The notes: a model not told the origin generated them from the sequence alone. A stretch of 64,000 nucleotides of DNA from Shinella kummerowiae (GCF_009827055.1 NZ_WUMK01000004.1:310001-374000), one strand, 5' to 3'. Positions 50,921 to 59,502 are shown, counted from the stretch's first letter. A program made the numbers and translations.

Positions 50921-51265
50921 TCAGGCTTCCACCTTGTGCAGGTCTGCGAAGGCAGCCTTGTCCTCGTCGGACATCGTATCGAAGCCTTCAAGGTCGGACT
51001 GGCGCAGCTTCTTGGTCACGGCCTCGCCGTCCTTGTTGATGACGAACCAGCCGGGACTCGTTTCGGCAACGGCATAGGCGGGTGCGGGGTTCGTCACTGC
51101 CGTCTTTCCTTCGGTCGAGCCGCCGGAAATGATGTCGTAGCGCCCCACCCAGCCTACCGGCTCGTTTTCGAGGTCGAGTACTTCGCCGACGGCCATTTCC
51201 TTGCCGTCCTTGCCATAGATGCCGGTGGTGGTAGCGCCTGCCGGCGCTTTCAAACGAATCTTCAT
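50921..51265 (-). CDS. Hypothetical phage structural-operon protein
   Basis: 114 aa, MKIRLKAPAGATTTGIYGKD then GKEMAVGEVLDLENEPVGWVGRYDIISGG. A small beta domain plus an acidic helical tail. No family recognised. It follows the major capsid gene. Confidence 0.55.
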   Translation of the reverse strand: MKIRLKAPAGATTTGIYGKDGKEMAVGEVLDLENEPVGWVGRYDIISGGSTEGKTAVTNPAPAYAVAETSPGWFVINKDGEAVTKKLRQSDLEGFDTMSDEDKAAFADLHKVEA

Positions 51266-51317
51266 GTGATCGTTCTCCGTTGAGGATAAGCACCTCGCCC
51301 GAAGGCGAGGCACATCA

Positions 51318-52361
51318 TCAGGTGTTGGTGGAGTAGAAGACGCCGGACTTCCCGTTATAGTCGGCCCGGATTTCGAGGCCCAGCGCGCCCATCTTGAGAA
51401 ACTGATAGTTCGCCGTGGGGTAGAGGCGCGGCATCGCGGTCGTGTTGACGGCCATGCCGATCAGCGGGCGGATGAACTCCGCCGACGGAACGAAACCGAA
51501 GAATTCATTGCCCGAGAGCTTGAAGGTCACTTCGATCTTGTTGATGCGCCGGTTGGTCAGGAGGTACTGCAGCAACGTGCCGCCCTTGAAGCCGGCAGAA
51601 CCGGAGTAGGAGCGGTCAAGGTTGCGACCGATCTCGGGCGAGACGTAGATATTGACCTTGCCCGTGATCAGGTTGGCGTCGAGCATGGTGCCGAGGGTCT
51701 GGGTGAAGAAGTTATCGATCGCATCCGACGTGGTCGACGTGGACGTGAGGTCGATGTTCGCACCGGAGGCACCGATGTTGATGGTCTTCGCCAGCGGATT
51801 GCTGCGGATGCCGGTACCGCTGTAGCCCTGGAAGACGATCGAAGTGTCGCCGTTCAGGACGTAGTCGGCCTGATCCTTGCGGATCTTGGCGTTTGCGGCT
51901 TCTTCGTCGTCTGCGATGGCGTCGAAGTTCTCCGACTGGAGCGTGTTCCATTCTCGCCATTCACGGCCATAGCCGTCCTGGAAGATCGGAACGGGCGTGC
52001 CGCGGAACGAATAGACCACCTTATCCATCGGAACCGGCACCTGCCCCGACATCGAGCGAATAACCGGATTGGAGGAATCGGACGCCACGCGGGTCATGCT
52101 GACGAGCTTGCCGATGTTGATCGGCCGAGCCAGCGCCATCAGATCGCGCATGTAGACTTCGCCCTCGTCGTCGCGCATTACACGGCGGGTGATGCTGTCG
52201 ACGTCCATCCACGCATCGCGTGGCAGGACGGCAGCAGCATTCGAGAGCGCCGCCATATGCTCTTCCACCTGGTGGAAGTGTTCACGGTTGACAGAAACGT
52301 CGGCCCACCATGCCGCATGCGGGCGGGAGTTGGTGATGAGCTGTTCAGAAAAGTAGCGCAT
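51318..52361 (-). CDS. Major capsid protein
   Basis: 347 aa, MRYFSEQLITNSRPHAAWWA then DVSVNREHFHQVEEHMAALSNAAAVLPRDAWMDVDSITRRVM. Middle holds NPLAKTINIGASGANIDLTS and late LRLYPTANYQFLKMGALGLEIRADY-like strands, consistent with an HK97-type capsid fold of the DUF6260-like group. It comes after decoration and scaffold genes, the standard order. Expected to form the head shell in several hundred copies. Confidence 0.8.
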   Translation of the reverse strand: MRYFSEQLITNSRPHAAWWADVSVNREHFHQVEEHMAALSNAAAVLPRDAWMDVDSITRRVMRDDEGEVYMRDLMALARPINIGKLVSMTRVASDSSNPVIRSMSGQVPVPMDKVVYSFRGTPVPIFQDGYGREWREWNTLQSENFDAIADDEEAANAKIRKDQADYVLNGDTSIVFQGYSGTGIRSNPLAKTINIGASGANIDLTSTSTTSDAIDNFFTQTLGTMLDANLITGKVNIYVSPEIGRNLDRSYSGSAGFKGGTLLQYLLTNRRINKIEVTFKLSGNEFFGFVPSAEFIRPLIGMAVNTTAMPRLYPTANYQFLKMGALGLEIRADYNGKSGVFYSTNT

Positions 52362-52372
52362 CCGGGTTCTCC

Positions 52373-52822
52373 TTATGCCGCTGCAAGCTGGTTGCGGGCC
52401 ACGCGGGCGCGCACAAGCTGGTCCGCGCCGGACGTGTTGTTGTAGGCCTCTTCGGCGATCATGATCACCCGCTGACCAGTGGTAGCGAGAACGAACTTGC
52501 CGGCGGCAGAGGTGGTGAGCTGCGAGCCCCGAGCGACGTTGGTGCCGGTCGGGACGCGAACGTTGAAGAACTGCTCGTCAAGCATTTCCATGCCGACGAT
52601 GCGGTCGTTTGCCAGTGTCGCATCGTCGACACCCTTCATCGCCAGATAGTTATCCTGGGCGATGTAGACCTTGGTCAGCGCGTTGGCGCCGGCCTGGGCA
52701 AAGTTCGACCCGGATTCCACCAGGGCAGTGCCGGGCAGGATGGCTGCCGTGCAGATGCGCTCCTGAACCTGCGGCAGGGGCTCGGAAACCGGACCGGCGT
52801 AGATCTTGTTATAGCGGGCCAT
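52373..52822 (-). CDS. Capsid decoration / cement protein
   Basis: 149 aa from ATG 52820-52822, MARYNKIYAGPVSEPLPQVQ then ERICTAAILPGTALVESGSNFAQAGANALTKVYIAQDNYLAMKG. Beta-rich, with the DUF2190-like order of strands, located directly before the capsid gene as decoration proteins usually are. Trimers would stabilise the expanded shell. An upstream in-frame extension is basic and unlikely. Confidence 0.65.
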   Translation of the reverse strand: MARYNKIYAGPVSEPLPQVQERICTAAILPGTALVESGSNFAQAGANALTKVYIAQDNYLAMKGVDDATLANDRIVGMEMLDEQFFNVRVPTGTNVARGSQLTTSAAGKFVLATTGQRVIMIAEEAYNNTSGADQLVRARVARNQLAAA

Positions 52823-52826
52823 CGGC

Positions 52827-53189
52827 TTACTCCCCCTTCGGCGGCGTAAAGGCAGGCTTATCCGAGCCGGTACCTTTGAATGCGGAGTTGAGCGGGGCGG
52901 CCTTGCCCGGCTCGGTCTTGGGCGCCAGGGCGCGCAGGGTGTTGAGCGGGGTGGCCTTCGCCGTCGCCTCATCCAGGAGGTTGGCCTTGACGACCTTGCC
53001 TACCAATTCGGCGTGCTCGGCGTCGTCCTTGGCCTTGGCGTTGGCGACCATCTCCGCCTGCTGATCCAGAACCGGCTTGAGGGCCGTCGTCACAGCGTTG
53101 GCGATCGTTTCACCGATCTTTCCCATGCCTTCCGAGAGGGTCTTGACCTCATCGGAAAGCGACTTGAACTGCTCGTCAGAGACAGACAT
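52827..53189 (-). CDS. Nested scaffold protein (internal start)
   Basis: 120 aa produced from the in-frame ATG at 53187-53189 inside the protease gene. AAGGAAGACGAC, a strong Shine-Dalgarno with seven-base spacing, lies directly before it, and the product MSVSDEQFKSLSDEVKTLSE is a self-contained coiled-coil-prone scaffold. The layout mirrors lambda C/Nu3, where a shorter protein is translated from an internal start. Confidence 0.6.
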   Translation of the reverse strand: MSVSDEQFKSLSDEVKTLSEGMGKIGETIANAVTTALKPVLDQQAEMVANAKAKDDAEHAELVGKVVKANLLDEATAKATPLNTLRALAPKTEPGKAAPLNSAFKGTGSDKPAFTPPKGE

Positions 53190-53948
53190 GTCGTCTTCCT
53201 TCTTGTTGGTTGAGGGTGACCGCTCCGAAATGCCAAGGCCTTCCAGGATGACGGCTTTCAGTTTATCCAGGAGACCGGCGCGCTGCCGCTTCTCCAGTGC
53301 CCGAGCGAGGGAATCCATCGCCCAGTCGATGTCACGCTCCGCCTCTTGGACGGCGGAGTTGATGACCTCGATCTCTTCGACCTCACCTGAGGTCTTGTTC
53401 ACGAGCATGCCGACGCCCTGTTCGGGGGTGGCTGCTCCGGTATCGTTCAGGAGGATCGCGTCATGATCCCAATGGATGTTGCGCGCGATGTGCTTGTGGT
53501 CCTTGGCGCCGTTGACGGCTTCCAGCGTGCAGAGCAGCCCTGTGGACGTGTGGATCGGCGTCCCGGCATTGACGGCTTCCAGCACCGCCTTGCCGCCCTC
53601 AGTCCGGTTGGCCACCTCGACGTCAATCACCTTGTCGATGAGGACGCGGCCCTTCTCGCGGCGCACGTTCTCGTTCCAGGCGCCCACGTATCCGAGGTTC
53701 AGGCCTTCCGGATCAGAGGCCGAGACGAACTTGCCGTTGATCGTCGGGTGGCCAAGCGGCGCGGGCGTGCGCTCAAGTCCCTTGAAGCTTTTCGCGATCT
53801 CGTCTGCCGGGTATTTGATCCCGTTCATGACGATGTCGTCGGGCAGCGTGGCGCTCGGGACGATCACGACATCACGGCCGTTGCGCTTTTCCTTGCGCGC
53901 AGCCTTCACGTTCGCCAGTGTCCTGACGTTCACACGAACTTGGGGCAT
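52827..53948 (-). CDS. Prohead protease-scaffold (DUF2213-like)
   Basis: 373 aa. The first two thirds fits DUF2213 (ATLPDDIVMNGIKYPADEIAKSFKGLERTPAPLGHPTINGKFVSASDPEGLNLGYVGAWNENVRREKGRVLIDKVIDVEVANRTEGG), a putative capsid maturation protease, then a charged helical part (MSVSDEQFKSLSDEVKTLSEGMGKIGETIANAV) that looks like a scaffold. It precedes the decoration and capsid genes. Confidence 0.7.
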   Translation of the reverse strand: MPQVRVNVRTLANVKAARKEKRNGRDVVIVPSATLPDDIVMNGIKYPADEIAKSFKGLERTPAPLGHPTINGKFVSASDPEGLNLGYVGAWNENVRREKGRVLIDKVIDVEVANRTEGGKAVLEAVNAGTPIHTSTGLLCTLEAVNGAKDHKHIARNIHWDHDAILLNDTGAATPEQGVGMLVNKTSGEVEEIEVINSAVQEAERDIDWAMDSLARALEKRQRAGLLDKLKAVILEGLGISERSPSTNKKEDDMSVSDEQFKSLSDEVKTLSEGMGKIGETIANAVTTALKPVLDQQAEMVANAKAKDDAEHAELVGKVVKANLLDEATAKATPLNTLRALAPKTEPGKAAPLNSAFKGTGSDKPAFTPPKGE

Positions 53949-53954
53949 GGGTGG

Positions 53955-55337
53955 CTATTCCTTCTTGGGCTCGGGCTTCTTGCCCAGCGCAGCCGCGTTC
54001 TCGTCGTCGGTGACGTCGTCGCGGTACTTTTCGTCGTCCTTCAGCGGCTCATAGCCGGCCGCACCGCGGATTTCTTCGGGGGTAAAGCCCCACTCGCCGC
54101 TGTCTTTGAGCTTCACATTGACGTCGGCCATCTTGTTGGCCCGGTCGATCTTCTCGCCAATCGTCGCTTCCGTGAGGTCAGCCCAATCGAGATACCAGTC
54201 CTTTTCGGGCAGGATGCCGACGCGCTCCAGGCGGTTGACCAGAGACATGATGTTCGGGACGGTCTGGTTGGCCCGGCGCGACATGTTCGTCTGCGACCAC
54301 TCTGCAGCGTCTTCCTGGCTGGCTCGCTCGCCGGTCTGCATGCCTACGAGGATCTTGACCGGCATGTTCATGGACGCCGCGAAGTCCTGCAGGGCGATGG
54401 CATAGAAGTGCTCGGGCGACGGCAGGGTGACGTTCAGCGTCTTGGCCTGCATGCCCATGACCATGAGCAACTGGTCGAACCCGGCCTGCCAGTCCGCTAC
54501 CTGATCGTTCATCTTGTCGGCGAGTTCGTTGGCCGGGATACCCATCGCCTTCGCCATTTCGAGCGGCTTGGCGTCCTTGTCGATCTCAAGGACCGGCGCG
54601 GACTTAGCATTCTTCCAGAAGCCCTCGCCTCCGGCGCCCCTCACCTTCTCCATGTCGACGAGCGAGTTGTATCCTGGCTCCAGAGACGATGAACCGTGAA
54701 CCGTGCCATCCTTCGACCAGACAATCACCCGATCGGGGTGGATGACGAGATTGCGAGGCTGCTTGCTGTTCGTATCGACGGCGGATTCGTTGAACTGAAA
54801 CTGCTTGGGCTGCCCATAGGTCTCGGATGTCTCGTCCGTATCCCACTGCGAGACCTGAAGCTGTCCTTCCCATGCCGGGATGACTTCGACGAGGCCGAGA
54901 AGCCCGCCGGGGACCTTATCAACCGGCTGGTCGAACCGCCTGCTGTCAGCGAACCGGAGGATCACGCCAGCATAGGCACCGACCATCGACATGCGGTCTG
55001 CTTCGGCCAAGCGAGCCCAGAGGCGCAGATCGTCGAAGCGCTGGCGGATTTCCTTTTCGAGAGAGGTCTCTTTATCCTCGCCGTCCTGCGAGCCGTCGCG
55101 TTCTTTCTCCAGCAGGAAGGGATTGTCCTGCCATGTCTTGCCGATCGTCTTGTTGACGCCGGCCGCCGCCACGCCATTGCGGCAGTACATCCGGTAGACA
55201 TCGGTGAACTTCAGGTTCTCCGGATATCCGAAATCCTTATAGTGATCGTGCTTGGTGCTGCCACCAGCAAAGAAGGCTGGGAACATGCCACTGAGGCGCC
55301 TTTGGGCGTAGTTCGCCAGGCTGACAACTTTGCTCAT
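53955..55337 (-). CDS. Portal protein (DUF1073)
   Basis: 460 aa. The DUF1073 portal pattern is seen in KDFGYPENLKFTDVYRMYCRNGVAAAGVNKTIGKTWQDNPFL, MVGAYAGVILRF, GLVEVIPAWEGQL and EHFYAIALQDFAASMNMPVKILVGMQTGERASQEDAAEW. Twelve copies form the DNA gate at one capsid vertex. It overlaps the large terminase gene by 4 bp (55334-55337). Confidence 0.9.
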   Translation of the reverse strand: MSKVVSLANYAQRRLSGMFPAFFAGGSTKHDHYKDFGYPENLKFTDVYRMYCRNGVAAAGVNKTIGKTWQDNPFLLEKERDGSQDGEDKETSLEKEIRQRFDDLRLWARLAEADRMSMVGAYAGVILRFADSRRFDQPVDKVPGGLLGLVEVIPAWEGQLQVSQWDTDETSETYGQPKQFQFNESAVDTNSKQPRNLVIHPDRVIVWSKDGTVHGSSSLEPGYNSLVDMEKVRGAGGEGFWKNAKSAPVLEIDKDAKPLEMAKAMGIPANELADKMNDQVADWQAGFDQLLMVMGMQAKTLNVTLPSPEHFYAIALQDFAASMNMPVKILVGMQTGERASQEDAAEWSQTNMSRRANQTVPNIMSLVNRLERVGILPEKDWYLDWADLTEATIGEKIDRANKMADVNVKLKDSGEWGFTPEEIRGAAGYEPLKDDEKYRDDVTDDENAAALGKKPEPKKE

Positions 55338-56782
55338 CGGTGCCTCTTTGACAAAAACATGGCGACCGTCGGGCCGGAGATGTTGACGTTGTCGGCCGCA
55401 ATGACCGCGTCAGCGAGGTTGTGCGACTTCACGCCAAGGTCTTTCTTCAACTTGGCCTTCGGTACCACGCGCTTTTTGCCCTCACTCTCGACCCACCACG
55501 GGACACAAAGCTCGGTGAAGAGCGCGTCGAGCTTGGCGGCGCTGATCACTGAGGAGAAGGACAAAACATCCTCTGGCTTGATCGAATGGCCGCGCGTGAC
55601 TGCGTTGAACGTCAGCATGGCGCGGCGCGCTGTATTGGCCCACGCCTGCGCCTTCAGATTCAGGTACTCGTTTTTGTTCAGCGGGCTATTGCTGTTCTGC
55701 GGGTCGCTCGGCTCGTCCGGGTCCATGACCCCGCCGCCGGCATGAAATGCGTAGTGATCAACGCTGGCGGCGTTCGCCTCATTCTGCTCGTCGATATAGC
55801 CGCCAACGAACGCGCCCACGCCGATCGTGTCATACGATACCGTGGCGCCAGCATGCTTTGCCTTGGCCCATACCCTCTTGGCATTCTGAACAAGCTCGTC
55901 CTTGCCGGATGACCAGTCCTCAGCATCAGTGAAGACGCCTTCGATCTTGTCGGCCGTCGCGCTCTTGTCCTCGCCGTCGTCGGCCGGGTCGAAGCCGATG
56001 ATGTTCCGGCCGGTGAGATCGATCTTGAGCTTTGTGTGGGCATCTACACAAGCATCCAGCCAGCGGCGCTTGAAGATTGATAGCTCGCTGTCGCCGAGAG
56101 GTACGCCGCCGTAGATATGCTCGAATAGCTCGGGGTTCGCTTCTTGCATTGCGGCGATGTCGCGCAACGCCTTCTGCGAGAGAAACGGGTTATCGGTCCA
56201 GTCGATCTTGTGCACCACCGTGTGCGGCGGGGTGTTGACGACGAAATTCTTCCAGACGTAGTCGGTGACCAGCTTCGGATTGAATAGCAGGATCGCTAGG
56301 CTGTCTTCCTTACGGATGGTCGGCCCGATGACCGTCCATTGCTCCTCGGTAAGCTTCTCTGCCTCTTCTACCCAGAGGACGTCGACGTCAGAGGTGCCCT
56401 TGATGTCCTCAAGGTTCCGCTCGATGCCGTAGAAGATGAACTCCGCGCCGGTTCGGCGATGGATGATCGTCGTCTTCTGGACGTCGAAGGCGGCTTCGAG
56501 CCCTAGGTGAGCTATGGCCCATTTCAGTTCGGTGTAGACCGAATCCTGAATGCGGTTCTGGAAGCGCCGAATGCAGAGAACCCGCATCCTGACGCTGACG
56601 TGATCGACCAGGCGCACCAGTTGACAGGCCGTGTCTCTCGTCTTTGAGCTTGAGCGGCCGCCGTGGAGCACCGCGATATCGGCTTGGCCTAGAAATACCT
56701 CTTCCCAGAAATCATGCAGCGCCGGGTTTGTAAGATGGGTGGTGGCGTCTAGCTCTTTTCGCTGCGCAGCACTTCCCGCCAT
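55334..56782 (-). CDS. Terminase large subunit
   Basis: 482 aa. ATPase: Walker A AVLHGGRSSSKT (about 37-48), Walker B DVLWVEEAEKL, and the RNase H-like nuclease part with GRNIIGFDPADDGEDKSA and SYDTIGVGAFVGGY; the C-terminus has NLADAVIAADNV. It is the PBSX/T4-type motor that packages and cuts phage DNA. It overlaps the small subunit gene by 34 bp. Confidence 0.95.
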   Translation of the reverse strand: MAGSAAQRKELDATTHLTNPALHDFWEEVFLGQADIAVLHGGRSSSKTRDTACQLVRLVDHVSVRMRVLCIRRFQNRIQDSVYTELKWAIAHLGLEAAFDVQKTTIIHRRTGAEFIFYGIERNLEDIKGTSDVDVLWVEEAEKLTEEQWTVIGPTIRKEDSLAILLFNPKLVTDYVWKNFVVNTPPHTVVHKIDWTDNPFLSQKALRDIAAMQEANPELFEHIYGGVPLGDSELSIFKRRWLDACVDAHTKLKIDLTGRNIIGFDPADDGEDKSATADKIEGVFTDAEDWSSGKDELVQNAKRVWAKAKHAGATVSYDTIGVGAFVGGYIDEQNEANAASVDHYAFHAGGGVMDPDEPSDPQNSNSPLNKNEYLNLKAQAWANTARRAMLTFNAVTRGHSIKPEDVLSFSSVISAAKLDALFTELCVPWWVESEGKKRVVPKAKLKKDLGVKSHNLADAVIAADNVNISGPTVAMFLSKRHR

Positions 56783-57297
56783 GTTCTCGTCTCGGTCTGG
56801 ATAGGGGCGCCGTCCTTGCCGGTGTGCTCGTGCTTCTCGACGACGAAGCCCAGCATTTTCGCCAAGTCGACCAGCGCGCCCTTCTTGTCATGAAGCTTGA
56901 ACTTGACCCGCCGGACATCGCGGGCGTCTTCGCCTCGGCCGTCCTTGAAATCCTCGACAGTCACTTCGGAGAGCGCCGCGGCTTGATCGCGTGTCAAGCC
57001 AGAGAAGTCGAGATAGGGGTCTCCGTCTGGACCGGCCCGCATATAGTCGAGCATGTTGGAGAAGCCGATCTTGGCCAGCTCATCGACGATGCGTTCTTTG
57101 GTGATTTCGAGCCGTTCGGCGACCTTGCTCTGCTGCCTGGATAGCTCTTCCTGAACCACAACATTTAACAACAGGCGGCTGCCTTGCTGTTGCGCTGTCT
57201 TTGCGCTGTACCCTGCCCTGATTGCCGCTTGCGTTGCATTCAGGTCGATCACATACTCTGAGACGAACCGCTTCTGTTTTTCACTCAGGGCGGGCAT
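56749..57297 (-). CDS. Terminase small subunit
   Basis: 182 aa from ATG 57295-57297 (AAAGGTTCGCCC upstream). The terminase_2 signature is clear: MPALSEKQKRFVSEYVIDLN, then ATQAAIRAGYSAKTAQQQGSRLL (HTH), followed by EITKERIVDELAKIGFSNMLDY. It recognises the phage packaging site and recruits the large subunit. First gene of the packaging-head operon. Confidence 0.9.
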   Translation of the reverse strand: MPALSEKQKRFVSEYVIDLNATQAAIRAGYSAKTAQQQGSRLLLNVVVQEELSRQQSKVAERLEITKERIVDELAKIGFSNMLDYMRAGPDGDPYLDFSGLTRDQAAALSEVTVEDFKDGRGEDARDVRRVKFKLHDKKGALVDLAKMLGFVVEKHEHTGKDGAPIQTETRTWREVLRSEKS

Positions 57298-57321
57298 GGG
57301 CGAACCTTTGGAGGGGTGGGC

Positions 57322-57603
57322 ATGACAGCCTACATGATCAGCTACGATCTTCGAAAAAACAGGAACTACGACCCGCTCATTAAGCAACTTCGCGATTGGG
57401 GTTGTGTGCGGCCTCTGCAATCCCTCTGGCTTGGGAACCTCAAAGGGAACGCGGCCACGATACGCGACCTTCTGAGAACCCTGATGGATAGCGATGACGG
57501 TCTGATGGTCTGCGAGATTAAAGCAACCAGCGACTGGGCTACTTTCAAGATCGATAATAACGATGCCACGGGAGCCTGGATCAGACAGAATATTGGCCCC
57601 TAG
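57322..57603 (+). CDS. Cas2-like / SinR-family small protein
   Basis: 93 aa from ATG 57322 with GGAGGGG upstream. Ferredoxin-like fold pattern of the Cas2/VapD family: MISYDLRKNRNYDPLIKQLRDWGCVRPLQSLWLG (Asp in SYDL at the Cas2 metal site), GNAATIRDLLRTLMDSDDGLMVCEIKATSDWATF. No cas1, other cas gene or CRISPR array is in the window. Solitary proteins of this type are often annotated SinR-like or Cas2 and may act as RNases or toxins; activity is unproven. Convergent with the RelA/SpoT gene. Confidence 0.75.
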   Translation: MTAYMISYDLRKNRNYDPLIKQLRDWGCVRPLQSLWLGNLKGNAATIRDLLRTLMDSDDGLMVCEIKATSDWATFKIDNNDATGAWIRQNIGP

Positions 57604-57652
57604 AAGATACCCCTGTCTCTACCCTCCACCGAGGATACAGAGAGAAGCATCT

Positions 57653-57680
57653 GAGAAGCCGGACCTAAGCCCGGCTCTCG
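57653..57680. terminator. Hairpin between convergent Cas2-like and RelA/SpoT genes
   Basis: AGCCGG / CCGGCT with three further pairs after a bulge, 8-nt loop, followed on plus by GTTTC. A weak terminator that could end both transcripts. Confidence 0.4.
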
Positions 57681-57711
57681 TTTCAGGCATGCGGGGCAGA
57701 TATTCCGATGG

Positions 57712-58848
57712 CTAGGATGCTGGGATCTCCGGAAGATAATCATCGAGAGCCTGCATGAACATGGTGGTGTCTGCAAAGTAATTCGGATAAGCTTTTCGCA
57801 GGGCCGAAATGCTATCCACCTTTACAAGAACCGCCTGGGCACCCGGCTTGTCAGCCAGCGACTTCTCCATCTCAGTGTATTGTTGGTTGGCAACAATCGA
57901 ATCTCTTGTGAGGAACCCTCTTGCCGAAATCCGCTTTTCGGCAGGCTCCAATGCCAAGAGGAAGAACTTGGCGTCCTTTGTAGACTGGCGTTCAAGCGCT
58001 CGTAGCATTTTCTGATAGGTATTCAAAACCTCTCTCACATTGAGCTTGTGGCCCAATTCTCTAATTTCCTCGTCGCGGGCCTTGGCGCTTCCCTCCGCGC
58101 CCGGTATTGGGGCGCCATGCTCCTTCTCCGCAATAACTGCACTCGCGAGCGAGAAGAAGCGAAGCCAATCCTCATCTCCTTCGCTAGATTTGAGCGCTTG
58201 TTTTGTAAAAATTCCTACTGTTTCAACGGCTGTGGCCCACGCGTGCTGTAAGATACTACGCAGTTGTATCTCAACTTTCAGCCCATCGTAGGAGCCGATC
58301 CTATTCGCGCCTTGATAACGATAGATGAGATGCAGACTTCTATACCCGTCCGGCTTCGGGAATGCGATGTAGTCATTCACCTTTGCCAGTTCGTGGGAGA
58401 GCTTTTTACTCTTGTATACTTCGCATAGCGCATAAACGTTCGCTGTACTCTGCATAATACACCGAAGACCACCGATGTCCTGCATCTGGGATAACTTCAT
58501 ATCCCCATGTTTGCGCAGCTTCTTCGTGATTGACTCAAGACGCTTTGTTCTGGTTGCAAATATGCACCTTTTATCCACTTTCTGAGCGCGCAATCTCAGC
58601 GTCGCCTGAAAGGTGTTTAGCGGGTAAGCGTGCGCCGCGCGCCAATTATTCACGACGGCAAGTGCATCATGATGAGCTTGTAACGCTTGGAACGTGATGT
58701 TTCCGGCATCCCATCCATCAGGACTGATCAGCTCTCTGCCAGCGGCGTTTACTGTTTCGCGCGTGTGTTGCGGTACTGCCCAGGCCATTCCATATGCCGC
58801 GAATGATTCTTCGCGCCCCCGGTTTCCTCCATCCGAAGTTGCAAGCAA
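57712..58848 (-). CDS. RelA/SpoT nucleotidyltransferase-domain protein (possible toxSAS)
   Basis: 378 aa from a TTG at 58848 (GAGG six bases upstream); an ATG at 58788 starts the domain directly. The synthetase domain is complete: helix with ATRTKRLESITKKL, DIGGLRCIM (Asp124), PKPDGYRSLH (Tyr169) and VEIQLRSILQHAWA (Glu193, His202). No HD hydrolase domain is attached. Such stand-alone domains make (p)ppGpp-type alarmones or, as toxSAS, pyrophosphorylate the CCA end of tRNA. The C-terminal ~170 residues are helical and may be inhibitory. No separate antitoxin gene is seen. Confidence 0.85.
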   Translation of the reverse strand: MLATSDGGNRGREESFAAYGMAWAVPQHTRETVNAAGRELISPDGWDAGNITFQALQAHHDALAVVNNWRAAHAYPLNTFQATLRLRAQKVDKRCIFATRTKRLESITKKLRKHGDMKLSQMQDIGGLRCIMQSTANVYALCEVYKSKKLSHELAKVNDYIAFPKPDGYRSLHLIYRYQGANRIGSYDGLKVEIQLRSILQHAWATAVETVGIFTKQALKSSEGDEDWLRFFSLASAVIAEKEHGAPIPGAEGSAKARDEEIRELGHKLNVREVLNTYQKMLRALERQSTKDAKFFLLALEPAEKRISARGFLTRDSIVANQQYTEMEKSLADKPGAQAVLVKVDSISALRKAYPNYFADTTMFMQALDDYLPEIPAS

Positions 58849-58968
58849 GATGCGCCTCTGTCAATTATTGAGCGACATTACCGCATGGAAAAGACGAGAG
58901 CCCACACCGGTTGACCGGCCGGCGCAGGCTCTCTGGCGCACTCCCGAAGGGAGATGGGATAGGCATCG

Positions 58969-59223
58969 GTGGCTAAGCGCCTCACGTCGACGGATGCGAC
59001 GGTTTCGGTTGACCTGCCTTACGACGCCGATGACGCCGCCAGAGTTTTTCGGCCCCTGGATGCCTACACCGCCTCACTACGCTTGGCAGTGGACCGGTTC
59101 TGTTACGGCTATGCCGTATGGGGTCGGGAAGACGGAGGGCGCGGGACCACGATCCAAATGAAACCGCTTCTTCTCACCTTCCCGATTTCGTTGCCTGCGC
59201 AGCAAGCTCCCGGCCGGAGTTGA
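58969..59223 (+). CDS. Uncertain small ORF
   Basis: 84 codons from GTG 58969 with AGGGAGATGGGATAGG upstream. MAKRLTSTDATVSVDLPYDA then DDAARVFRPLDAYTASLRLAVDRF is plausible protein, but the last part runs antisense into the tRNA-like sequence. No domain recognised; could be a regulatory or decayed gene. Confidence 0.35.
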   Translation: MAKRLTSTDATVSVDLPYDADDAARVFRPLDAYTASLRLAVDRFCYGYAVWGREDGGRGTTIQMKPLLLTFPISLPAQQAPGRS

Positions 59224-59277
59224 ACCGACGACCTCCAAGGATTAGCCAGGCGCTCTATCCAGCTGAGCTACGGGAGC
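59206..59277 (-). tRNA. tRNA-like sequence with abnormal anticodon arm
   Basis: 72 nt on the minus strand. Acceptor GCTCCCG / CGGGAGC (7 of 7 pairs), D-arm GCTC-AGCTGGATA-GAGC, variable AGGTC and T-arm GTCGG-TTCAACT-CCGGC all fit a tRNA. The anticodon arm is one base short and poorly paired (CCTGG CTAATC CTTGG, or a four-pair stem around CTAATCC), so no anticodon can be assigned safely. No CCA is encoded (the 3' end continues TTGC). Phage tRNA, pseudo-tRNA or a tRNA mimic are possible. Confidence 0.5.
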
Positions 59278-59502
59278 CTGTTGTTCTGCGCAGTTCGTCT
59301 GCCTTTCGGCATATGGCTTTGGAATGGCTGGGCATGTACTGGCTCAGGCCTTGCGGCATACCTAGGATTCGGGGAGCACTACCTAGCCCAGCTTATAACC
59401 CCGATGTCGATTGCTGCGTTTCCGCCGCCATTCCAAACTCTCACCCCGACAAGGATAGCAAGGACGCATAGCCTGTAGTCCTTGCGGCATTCGGGGCATA
59501 TC

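Noticed and set aside
57322-57603. CRISPR array associated with the Cas2-like gene
   Set aside because: No regularly spaced direct repeats with unique spacers were found anywhere in the window.
59206-59277. An ordinary decoding tRNA, or the attachment site of the prophage
   Set aside because: The anticodon arm does not fit a normal tRNA and the sequence lies inside the phage; the attachment site is the tRNA-Leu fragment at 29412-29432.
59281-59478. Plus-strand 65-codon frame with hydrophobic stretches
   Set aside because: Starts with TTG, no ribosome binding site, no match; the 59279-59502 gap appears otherwise empty apart from the tRNA-like sequence at its left edge.
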